From Pelomonas parva (GTDB lineage Bacteria; Pseudomonadota; Gammaproteobacteria; Burkholderiales; Burkholderiaceae_C), in contig NZ_JBIGHV010000001.1 in the NCBI RefSeq assembly GCF_043555835.1, positions 62,001 through 126,000 on the forward strand: a stretch of DNA of 64,000 nt, read 5' to 3'. Positions 42,348 to 49,590 of the stretch are shown here, one piece after another. Below the pieces are notes generated by a model, which did no database searches, was not told where the DNA came from, and was given only the letters and a program-made list of their open reading frames with translations. Position 1 is the first letter of the stretch. Each line of letters begins with the position of its first letter. The position numbers were made by a program, and so were the translations under genes.

Positions 42348-43072
42348 GGATGTCTCGCGGCGGCGCTCTGGCGCCGGCAGGGGAAAAAGCCGTTCACGGT
42401 GAGGCGGCCGGTGGCGGCATCGTCGCTGAGGAGGTCGGACCGGTCGATGGCCGCCGAGTGATAGCCACCGCCGTCGTAAATGATCATGCGATTCCACGCC
42501 GCCGGCACGGTCGCCACGCAACGGAAGTAGGCCGATTCTTCGGCCGGATAGCCCGGCGCGATGCCATGCCGTGCAGAGAAGTCTGCGGGCGGCAGCGCCT
42601 GGGCGTCGCGGAACAGCTCGGCAATCTCCTGCGCCGGCCGCCGGGGCACGAAGAAGCGCGTGCCGCCCAGCTCGGGGTTGCGGAACAGGTAGAGCACCGA
42701 GGCCGCAAACATCGCTTCCGGCGCGCCCTCGTCGATGCGGTCGCGGTGGCACAGCCACTGCAAGGGCTGCAACTGGTCAACGGGCGTGGTCGCCAGGGAA
42801 AGTCGCACATAGGCCGCGTGGCAGCGCCGCAGCCCGAGCGGCCCGCGCGCGTGCTGCCAGAACAGGTCACGCAGGCGCAGGTCGAACTCGGCCGACAAGC
42901 CCATCACGCCGCCCGGGTAGAGATTGCCCTCGGGCGCTTCGAAGCGCCGGCCAGCCGCAAAGCTCACCAGTGTCTCGGGCTCCAGCAGTACGTCGTCCAG
43001 CACCACGCAGCGCAGGCCGGGTGCGAGTTCGAGCACATGCACGCGCGGCTGAGGGTTGAACAGGCGAATCAT
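42344..43072 (-). CDS. DUF6445 family protein, candidate 2-oxoglutarate/Fe(II) oxygenase-like
   Basis: 242 residues. I recognise the family as DUF6445, which has no established function. An HxD pair (His109-Asp111, CHRDRI), a distal His205 (GGYHSAAID) and Arg223 (GRLTVNGFF) are spaced as in double-stranded beta-helix Fe(II)/2-oxoglutarate oxygenases, and the intervening SVLYLFRNPELGGTRFF recalls prolyl-hydroxylase folds. This functional reading is inference. ATG 43072 is chosen because GAGG lies six bases upstream; an ATG at 43123 would place coding sequence over the terminator hairpin. Coupled to both halogenases. Confidence 0.75.
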   Translation of the reverse strand: MIRLFNPQPRVHVLELAPGLRCVVLDDVLLEPETLVSFAAGRRFEAPEGNLYPGGVMGLSAEFDLRLRDLFWQHARGPLGLRRCHAAYVRLSLATTPVDQLQPLQWLCHRDRIDEGAPEAMFAASVLYLFRNPELGGTRFFVPRRPAQEIAELFRDAQALPPADFSARHGIAPGYPAEESAYFRCVATVPAAWNRMIIYDGGGYHSAAIDRSDLLSDDAATGRLTVNGFFPCRRQSAAARHP

Positions 43073-43083
43073 CGAGGCCTCAA

Positions 43084-43118
43084 GAAAAAGCCCCTGCCGG
43101 ATCACTCCGGCAAGGGCT
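43084..43118 (-). terminator. Intrinsic terminator after the TonB-dependent receptor
   Basis: On the minus strand AGCCCTTGCCGG pairs with CCGGCAGGGGCT (one G-T wobble) around a six-base loop and is followed by TTTTT. It sits between the receptor and the DUF6445 gene, so it should reduce but need not abolish downstream transcription. Confidence 0.8.
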
Positions 43119-43143
43119 GACACGCTAGCAGCTGATCGGCAGA

Positions 43144-45906
43144 TCAGAACTTGTAGTTCACGCCGAACAGGTAGGTCTTGCCGTAGCGGGTGTACTGGCG
43201 GGTCTGCGTGAGGTCGTTGTTGTAGTACTCGACATAGGGCTCGTTGCCCACGTTGTTGATCTGGAACACGACCGACAAGCCCTTGGCCGCGCCGCCCTGG
43301 AACTCGTAGCCCAGCTGCAGGTCGGTGACCTGCTCCTTCTTCGCGTACTCGAAGGCACGGTCGGCGCCGAAGCCGGTCACTTCAGCCACATAGTTGTCGC
43401 GGATGCGGGTGCTGACGCGGGCGGAGAAACCGCTCTTCTCGTAGTACGCCGTCAGGTTGTAGGTGTTGGGCGACAGACCCGGCAGCGGGCGCGCGTCGGC
43501 GGGGCCAAACGGTGCGATCTTGCTTTCCACGTAGGCGTAGCTGGCCTGGACACCGAAGCCGTCCAGCACGTTGGCCACCATGCTCAGCGGCAGCGACACG
43601 GCCAGCTCCACGCCCGACAGCGAACCGCCCTGACCGTTGGACTGGGTCGTGAACTCGCCGATGTCCGAGGTCGGCGTGACACTGCCCGGAGGCGTCAGCG
43701 TGCCGAAGCGATCCTTGAAGTTGATGTTAAGGCGCTGGCTGTAGATGTAGGTCTTCAAGTCCTTGTAGTAGCCAGCAACGGACACGTAGCCCTTGCTGCC
43801 GAAGTAGTACTCGTAGGACAGGTCGACTGCATCCGCCTTCCAGGGCTTCAGTTCCGGGTTGCCGCCGTTGCCCGTCCAGATGGCGCGGCCGTTGTCCACG
43901 CTGTATTCCTGCGTGGCGCGCATGTCGTCCATGCGCGGGCGGGTGATCTGGCGCGCCAGGCCGAAGCGCACGTTCTGGTTGCTGGCCACCTGCCAGGTCA
44001 GGTTCAGGCTGGGCAGCCAGTCGGTGTAGTTGATGCCGCGCGTGACGGGTGCCGTGTCCAGCGCCGCGTTCAGGATGGTGAAGGCGGTCGACTTCTGCTT
44101 GGCGTTCACGCCCTGCAGCCCCAGGTTGCCGCGCAGCGGCATACCCAGCAACTCGGTGTCGATGTCGGCCTTGGCAAAGATGGTGGTGATGTCTTCCTTG
44201 ACGATCCAGTTCTTGTTGATGATGTCGCGGTTGCGGTCGTGCACGCGCAGGTTGTAGAACTGCGCCGCCGCCGCGTGAGCGTCGTAGGAGATGAAGTTGC
44301 CCAGGCCCACGAAGCCCAGGCTGTTCGGCGCAGACAGCATGCCGGCCGGGATGGTCGTCGGCGTGGTTTTCAAGTCCATGAACCACTCGTTGATGTTGCG
44401 CGACTTCTGGCGCTGCGTGAAGTTCAGGCCGAACTCGCCGCCGGTGAAGAAGCCAAAGTCCTGACTGACACGGGCCGCCACGCGGACAGACTTGATCTCG
44501 TCTTCGACCTTGGGCTTCTTGAGGTAGCCGGCCTGGCCCCAACCGCCCGAGTCGACGAGCTTGATGATGGCCGGATCGGCGTAGTTCAAACCAGCGGTCA
44601 GCGTGGGCAGGCCACCACCGGCGGGGAAGTTCACCTTGAAGGTATCCAGCGCGCCGGTGCTGCCCGGCACCGTGCCGGCGTACAGCTCCATGATGGATTC
44701 TTCGCGGTCGGCCTTGGACCAGCTCAGGTCGCCCGTCAGCGTCAGCGCGGGGCTGACCACCAGCTTGCTGTTCCAGCCCACCGCGCTGATGGTGTCTTCG
44801 CGGTCGTTCAAGTCGTGGCGCAGGATGGGCTTGACGCCGAGCCAGTCACCCTGCGTCAGCACGCCGCCGGTCTGGACGTTGCCGGTCCTGGTGCCGCCTT
44901 CAACGACCGGGTTGTTCAGGCCCTGAGCACCCCAGGCCAGACCGGCTTCGAAGCCGCGCTGGATGGCACTGCGCTCGTAGGTCGAGTGGTAGACGTCCAC
45001 CACGGTCTCGAAGTCCTTGGACGGCTTCCACTGCAGCACGCCCATCAGGCCGCTGCGTTCCTGCGAGGCTGACTCGTTGCGAATTTGCACGCCGCCCGGC
45101 ACGCGCACGTTGTTGTACGTGACACCGTTGATGACCGTCGGGTTCGCCGGGTCGGTGCCGATGCTCGGATAGCCCCAGTTGCGGAAGTAGTTGTTCTGAT
45201 TGGGCGAATCCAGGCGGGCATAGCCCAGGGCCACGCCGACGGTCCGGTCGGCGAACTGGTCGATGTAAGAGAAGCTGAAGCGGTTGCCCTTGTCACCGGC
45301 GCCGCCGGGGTTCAGGCGACCCAGCGAATTCTTCTCGCCGCGCAGGTTGATGGCCATCGTGCGGCCGGAGAAGTTCAGCGGGCGCACCGTCTGCAGGTCG
45401 ATGGTGCCGGACAGGCCCTGGCCGACCAGCGCGCCGTCGGGCGTCTTGTAGATCGTCACGCCGCTGAGCAACTCGGACGGGTATTGGTCGAACTCGGCGG
45501 AGCGGTTGTCGCCGGTGCTGACCTGCTCGCGGCCGTTCAGCAGCGTCGTGGCGAACTGACCCGCGAGGCCGCGGATCTGCACTTCCTGAGCGCGGCCGTT
45601 GACGCGCTGGGCGGTCAGGCCGGGCAGGCGGGCGATGGACTCGGCGATGGACGAGTCGGGCAGCTTGCCGATGTCTTCGGCCGAGATGGCCTCGACGATG
45701 GAGTCGCTGTTGCGCTTGACCGAGATGGCGGCCTCGATGCCTTTGCGGATGCCGGTGACGGTCACCGTTTCCAGTTGCTGGGGCGCGGCAGCTTCCTGCG
45801 CGGTCGCGGCGGTGCCGACGATCAGCAGCGCGCAGCCGATGGCCACGGGGCTGATGCGGAAGGACACGGCGGCAGCCGAACCGTGCTTGTTCTTGCTCAG
45901 GGTCAT
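43144..45906 (-). CDS. TonB-dependent receptor, probable maltodextrin importer
   Basis: 920-residue outer-membrane receptor. A signal peptide ends near ATAQ (37); the TonB box is ETVTV (46-50); the plug follows (EAISAEDIGKLPDSSIAESIARLPGLTAQ), then a long beta-barrel ending in a terminal Phe (NYKF). It belongs to the large carbohydrate-type receptors of which Caulobacter MalA is an example. ATG 45906 has AGGAG six bases upstream; longer frames are rejected. Substrate is inferred from the GH13 gene in the same operon and the glucokinases upstream. Two dyads of the alpha-glucan set lie upstream (46007 and 46159). Confidence 0.92.
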   Translation of the reverse strand: MTLSKNKHGSAAAVSFRISPVAIGCALLIVGTAATAQEAAAPQQLETVTVTGIRKGIEAAISVKRNSDSIVEAISAEDIGKLPDSSIAESIARLPGLTAQRVNGRAQEVQIRGLAGQFATTLLNGREQVSTGDNRSAEFDQYPSELLSGVTIYKTPDGALVGQGLSGTIDLQTVRPLNFSGRTMAINLRGEKNSLGRLNPGGAGDKGNRFSFSYIDQFADRTVGVALGYARLDSPNQNNYFRNWGYPSIGTDPANPTVINGVTYNNVRVPGGVQIRNESASQERSGLMGVLQWKPSKDFETVVDVYHSTYERSAIQRGFEAGLAWGAQGLNNPVVEGGTRTGNVQTGGVLTQGDWLGVKPILRHDLNDREDTISAVGWNSKLVVSPALTLTGDLSWSKADREESIMELYAGTVPGSTGALDTFKVNFPAGGGLPTLTAGLNYADPAIIKLVDSGGWGQAGYLKKPKVEDEIKSVRVAARVSQDFGFFTGGEFGLNFTQRQKSRNINEWFMDLKTTPTTIPAGMLSAPNSLGFVGLGNFISYDAHAAAAQFYNLRVHDRNRDIINKNWIVKEDITTIFAKADIDTELLGMPLRGNLGLQGVNAKQKSTAFTILNAALDTAPVTRGINYTDWLPSLNLTWQVASNQNVRFGLARQITRPRMDDMRATQEYSVDNGRAIWTGNGGNPELKPWKADAVDLSYEYYFGSKGYVSVAGYYKDLKTYIYSQRLNINFKDRFGTLTPPGSVTPTSDIGEFTTQSNGQGGSLSGVELAVSLPLSMVANVLDGFGVQASYAYVESKIAPFGPADARPLPGLSPNTYNLTAYYEKSGFSARVSTRIRDNYVAEVTGFGADRAFEYAKKEQVTDLQLGYEFQGGAAKGLSVVFQINNVGNEPYVEYYNNDLTQTRQYTRYGKTYLFGVNYKF

Positions 45907-45999
45907 GAATGTCTCCTCTGGTTCATTGGAAAGCGGCTTGGCCCGCAGCGCACCGGGGCGGCGGCGCACAACATTTGGGCGAGAACCCAACGTCTCGGG

Positions 46000-46019
46000 C
46001 TAGTTTGTATCAAAACTAG
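46000..46019. promoter_or_regulatory. Operator candidate S6 inside a 20-bp palindrome
   Basis: CTAGTTTGTATCAAAACTAG has seven-base arms around six bases. Its right part, GTATCAAAACTAG (46007-46019), matches 11 of 13 bases of S1/S8, so it may be a degenerate member of that set. It lies about 95 bases before the receptor start, near its probable promoter. Confidence 0.5.
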
Positions 46020-46158
46020 ATTTTTAACCGCACCTGCGTAAACCCTAGCGTTGCGAAGAAACGACCTGATTTCTACGCGATACCACGGGTTAACCAGCAT
46101 GGAAGAGGTCAATTGACGGCATCACTGCTACGGACAAACCCAAACATCGCACCTGTTT

Positions 46159-46171
46159 GTAGCGCAACTAC
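46159..46171. promoter_or_regulatory. Operator candidate S7
   Basis: GTAGCGCAACTAC, flanked by T and A (TGTAG-N5-CTACA). It lies 253 bases upstream of the receptor start and downstream of the glucokinase stop. Confidence 0.65.
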
Positions 46172-46368
46172 ATGTTCAACTTGCCGCACTCGACAAGCAC
46201 AGAAGCAGCCGATGCGCACACCATCGGTGCGGGCCAGGCAGGGCTGCGCCAACCGACCAGCCGAAGGCTGGAGGCCGGACGGACGTGGGGAACGGAGAGC
46301 GCCACGCCGCACAGGGGCGTGGCCGCAGCAAGAAGCTCAGGCCGGCGGGAGGGCCCCGCCGCGACGCA

Positions 46369-47361
46369 TCACGCGTCGGCCTGCTCCAGCGCCAGCGCGG
46401 CACCCGAGAGGGCGGCCAGCGTGTCGGTGATGAGGGCGGTGGGGATGCCGTCCACAAAGGTGTGCAGCCGCCCCTTGGCCTCGAAGCGGGCGCGGAACTG
46501 CGACTGGAAAAAGTAGTCACCCAGGCGCGGCACGATGCCGCCGCCGATGAACACGCCACCCCGGGAGCCCAGCGTCAGCGCCACGTTGCCGGCAAAGCTG
46601 CCCAGCAGGCCGCAGAACAGCTCCAGCGTGCGCACGCAGGCCGGCGACTCGCCCGCCAGGCCGCGCGCCACGATCTGGTCGGCCGGCAGCGCGGCCACGT
46701 CTTCACCTTGCCCCAGCGCCGCCGCGACTGAGCGGCACAGCACAGGCAGGCCGATGCCCGACAGGAAGCGCTCGGCCGACACATGCGGGAACTCGCGACG
46801 GGCTGCGGCGAGAACGGCGCTTTCGAAGTCGTCGCCCGGCGCCAGCGTGGCGTGGCCGCCCTCGCCCGGCAGCGTCAGCCACAGGCCCGGCGCACGGATG
46901 ACGCCGCCCACGCCCAGCCCGGTGCCCGGGCCGATGACGGCCAGCACGGTGCCCACCGGCACATCGCCGGTGGCAGCGGGCGCCTCGCCCCAGGCGCGCA
47001 ACTGATGCGGCCGCAGCCGTGGCAGCGACAACGCCTGCGCCTCGAAGTCGTTCATGCACAGGAAGACCTTCAAGCCCAGCTCCGCCTGGGTGCCCGCCCG
47101 AGAGAAGTCCCAGGCGCCGTTGGTCAGCGCGATGCGGTCGCCCTGCACCGGCGTGGCCAGCGCGAAGGCGGCACTCTGCGGGCGGGCCGCACCGGGCGCC
47201 TGACCGTCCAGGTAGGCGCGCACGGCCGCCGCCGGGCCGGCATGGGCGGCCACCGGCAGCACCCGCACGTCCTCCACCTCGGCGCCCGGCCCGGAGACGG
47301 TGCCAAAGCGCGCATTGGTGCCGCCAACGTCGGCCACCAGCCAGGGAAAGGGGGCGCTCAT
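46369..47361 (-). CDS. glk: Glucokinase
   Basis: 330-residue Glk-family (PF02685) enzyme that phosphorylates glucose with ATP. VADVGGTNARF (phosphate 1), CMNDFEAQAL with the catalytic Asp, GPGTGLGVGG and GEGGHATLAP are all present, as is FIGGGIVPRL near the C terminus. GGAG lies eight bases before the ATG. It diverges from a second glucokinase fused to a regulator. It would use glucose from MalQ and the amylases. Confidence 0.95.
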   Translation of the reverse strand: MSAPFPWLVADVGGTNARFGTVSGPGAEVEDVRVLPVAAHAGPAAAVRAYLDGQAPGAARPQSAAFALATPVQGDRIALTNGAWDFSRAGTQAELGLKVFLCMNDFEAQALSLPRLRPHQLRAWGEAPAATGDVPVGTVLAVIGPGTGLGVGGVIRAPGLWLTLPGEGGHATLAPGDDFESAVLAAARREFPHVSAERFLSGIGLPVLCRSVAAALGQGEDVAALPADQIVARGLAGESPACVRTLELFCGLLGSFAGNVALTLGSRGGVFIGGGIVPRLGDYFFQSQFRARFEAKGRLHTFVDGIPTALITDTLAALSGAALALEQADA

Positions 47362-47457
47362 GCCCGCGCTCCGGCAGTCATTGCGAGGGAAGTCATGGTG
47401 AAGAGTGGGGCTTTGGCAGGCACGAGCATGAAGGGTGAAATTTCGGCGCGGCGGACG

Positions 47458-47470
47458 GTAGCAAAACTAC
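47458..47470. promoter_or_regulatory. Operator candidate S8
   Basis: GTAGCAAAACTAC followed by AT, identical to S1 (281-293). It lies 97 bases upstream of the glucokinase start. Confidence 0.7.
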
Positions 47471-47517
47471 ATGCATTCCACAATACAAGCTCACCCGAGA
47501 GGCGACCAACGAGCGTC

Positions 47518-47530
47518 GGAAACGCTTTCA
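47518..47530. promoter_or_regulatory. Possible LacI-type site
   Basis: GGAAACGCTTTCA has GAAA/TTTC arms around CGC and resembles sites bound by LacI-family sugar regulators. Its odd centre makes the call weak. No LacI gene adjoins it. Confidence 0.3.
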
Positions 47531-47581
47531 CGATTGCCCACCCCGGCCTTCTTCCTGGGGAAACGGGCGCTCGCATGCACT

Positions 47582-47594
47582 GTAGTGAAGCTAC
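47582..47594. promoter_or_regulatory. Operator candidate S9
   Basis: GTAGTGAAGCTAC, flanked by T and A. It lies 77 bases upstream of the fusion gene start, so the regulator may control its own gene. Confidence 0.65.
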
Positions 47595-47670
47595 AGGCGC
47601 ACCAGCCCGGATGCCGCTGACGGCGCCTGCTGAATAATCGGCCGGTTCTCCTCCCCCGGTCCCCTGCTCC

Positions 47671-49578
47671 ATGCCCCGTTTCGACAGCCCCCGCCTGCTT
47701 GCCGACATCGGCGGCACCTATGCCCGCTTCGCGCTGGAAACCGGCCCCGGCGAGTTCACGCAGACCCGCTCGCTGCGCTGCGCCGACCATGCCGACTTCC
47801 ACGCCGCCGTGAGCGCCTATCTGCAGTCCCTGAGCTGGGGCGACGCCGGCCCGCAGCAGATTGCCCATGCGGCGGTGGCCATCGCCAACCCGGTCGAGGG
47901 CGACCGGGTGCGCATGACCAACTACCACTGGCAGTTCTCCATCGACGAGATGCGCCAGCGCCTGGGGCTGGACACGCTGGTGGTCGTCAACGACTTCACC
48001 GCGCTGGCCATGGCCCTGCCTCGCCTGGCCGACGCCGACGTGCGCCAGGTGGGCGGCGGCCAGGCACGCCGGCCCAGCGTCATCGGGCTGCTGGGCGCGG
48101 GCACGGGCCTGGGCGTGTCGGGGCTGATCCCGGCGGGCGAGGGCTGGATCGCGCTGGGCACCGAGGGCGGCCACGTCAACTTCGGGCCGCGCGATGCGCG
48201 CGAGATGGACATCCTGCAGTTCGCCTGGCGCACGCTGGACCCCGCCTCGGGTCATGTGTCCTACGAGCGCCTGATCTCCGGCCCCGGCCTGGAGCTGATC
48301 TACCGCGCGCTGGCGGATCGGAATGGCGCAACGGTCGAGCCACTGCTGGCCCCCGCCATCACGCAGCGCGCGCTGGAAGAGAACGACCCGCTGTGCCTGG
48401 AGACGCTGGAGGTCTTCTGCGAGCTGCTCGGCACCTGCGCCGCCAACCTGGCCGTGACGCTGGGCTCGCTGGGCGGCATCTACATCGGCGGCGGCATCGT
48501 GCCGCGCCTGGGCGGGTGGTTCGACCGCAGCCCCTTCCGCGCGCGCTTCGAGGACAAGGGGCGGTTCCGCGAGTACGTGTCGGCCATCCCGACCTTCGTC
48601 ATCACGGCCGAGCACGCCACGTTCAAGGGCGCGTCTGCCATCCTGGACGGCCAACTGCGCAACCTGCAGGCCTCGCCCGGCTCGGCCATCCTGGGCCAGA
48701 TCCGCCGCGCGCGCAGCGAGCTGTCGCCGGCCGAGCTTCGCGTGGCCGACCTCGTACTGGCCCAGCCGCGCTCGGTGCTGAACGACCCCATCGCCGAGAT
48801 CGCGCGCGCGGCCGGCGTCAGCCAGCCCACCGTGATCCGCTTCTGCCGCTCGCTCGGCTGCGAGGGCCTGTCGGACTTCAAGCTGCGCCTGGCCTCCGGC
48901 CTGACCGGCACCGTGCCCGTCACGCACACCCAGGTCAACACCAACGACTCCATGCTGGAGCTGGGCGCCAAGGTGCTGGGCAACACCGCCAGCGCCATCC
49001 TGCAGGTGCGCAGCCACCTGAACCGCGACACCATAGACCGCGCCACGGAGATGCTGCTGGCGGCGCACCGCATCGAGTTCTTCGCGCTGGGCCACTACGG
49101 CGTCGTCGCGCAGGACGCGCAGTTCAAGTTCCTGCGCTTCGGCATGCCTTGCGGCGCCTACACCGACCCGCGCCTGCAGCTGCTGGCGGCCGACGTGCTG
49201 CGCGAGGGCGACGTGGCCGTCGTCATCAGCAGCGGCGGCCGCCTGCCGGAGCTGCTGGCCGTCGTCGAGAAGGCCCAGGAGCGCGGCGCCAAGGTCGTCG
49301 CCATCACTGCCAGCCAGAGCCCGCTGGCGAAGAAGGCCGACGTGGCGCTGATCGTGGACCACGTCGAGGACATCGCGACCCACCTGCCCATGGTCAGCCG
49401 CATCCTGCACCTGCTGGTCATCGACATCCTGGCCGTGGGCGTGGCGATGCGCCGCAACCCGGACAGCATCGCGGCACTGTCCGGCGGCGAGGACGAGGTC
49501 GCCAAGCCGGCGCGCACGACGGCACCGGGCGTCAGTACCGCGTCACCGCTGTCGCGGTTGACGTCGCACAGCCGCTGA
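47671..49578 (+). CDS. Glucokinase fused to RpiR/HexR-type transcriptional regulator
   Basis: 635 residues. Residues 1-335 are a complete glucokinase (LLADIGGTYARF, catalytic Asp108 in VVNDFTAL, LGAGTGLGVSG, GTEGGHVNFG). Residues about 341-420 are an RpiR helix-turn-helix (IAEIARAAGVSQPTVIRFCRSLG), and 462-590 are a SIS sugar-phosphate-binding domain. This fusion is known from Burkholderiales. Joining the enzyme that makes glucose-6-phosphate to a sugar-phosphate-sensing regulator suggests self-contained flux sensing. Its own promoter region has dyads S8 and S9, whose layout matches known HexR sites, so I infer that it recognises this dyad set across the window. The kinase sites look intact, making the adjacent glk partly redundant. 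Confidence 0.93.
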   Translation: MPRFDSPRLLADIGGTYARFALETGPGEFTQTRSLRCADHADFHAAVSAYLQSLSWGDAGPQQIAHAAVAIANPVEGDRVRMTNYHWQFSIDEMRQRLGLDTLVVVNDFTALAMALPRLADADVRQVGGGQARRPSVIGLLGAGTGLGVSGLIPAGEGWIALGTEGGHVNFGPRDAREMDILQFAWRTLDPASGHVSYERLISGPGLELIYRALADRNGATVEPLLAPAITQRALEENDPLCLETLEVFCELLGTCAANLAVTLGSLGGIYIGGGIVPRLGGWFDRSPFRARFEDKGRFREYVSAIPTFVITAEHATFKGASAILDGQLRNLQASPGSAILGQIRRARSELSPAELRVADLVLAQPRSVLNDPIAEIARAAGVSQPTVIRFCRSLGCEGLSDFKLRLASGLTGTVPVTHTQVNTNDSMLELGAKVLGNTASAILQVRSHLNRDTIDRATEMLLAAHRIEFFALGHYGVVAQDAQFKFLRFGMPCGAYTDPRLQLLAADVLREGDVAVVISSGGRLPELLAVVEKAQERGAKVVAITASQSPLAKKADVALIVDHVEDIATHLPMVSRILHLLVIDILAVGVAMRRNPDSIAALSGGEDEVAKPARTTAPGVSTASPLSRLTSHSR

Positions 49579-49590
49579 TGCGTCAAGCCC

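Larger units (their letters stand above)
45907..46368. other. Receptor promoter region and glucokinase 3' region
   Basis: This 462-base gap contains dyads S6 and S7 and an A+T-rich stretch around 46000-46090 that probably holds the receptor promoter. Near the glucokinase stop, two GC hairpins are seen (46301-46308 with 46316-46323, and 46344-46349 with 46355-46360), without U-tracts. No gene is supported. Confidence 0.6.
47362..47670. other. Divergent glk / glucokinase-RpiR control region
   Basis: This 309-base region holds dyads S8 (47458-47470) and S9 (47582-47594), one near each gene, and a separate GGAAACGCTTTCA motif (47518-47530). No gene is supported. Confidence 0.65.

Noticed and set aside
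42348..42758. N-terminal extension of halogenase copy 2
   Set aside because: The extra residues are DUF6445 gene read in another frame; homology starts at MSTPLIQDIVIVGGG.
39325..43072. Halogenase genes read as a secondary-metabolite cluster
   Set aside because: No synthase, tailoring or resistance genes adjoin; the operon is bounded by a sugar receptor and a GH13 enzyme.
46109..46430. Small open frames in the receptor/glucokinase gap
   Set aside because: Arg/Pro-rich composition, no ribosome-binding sites, and overlap with hairpins and dyad S7.
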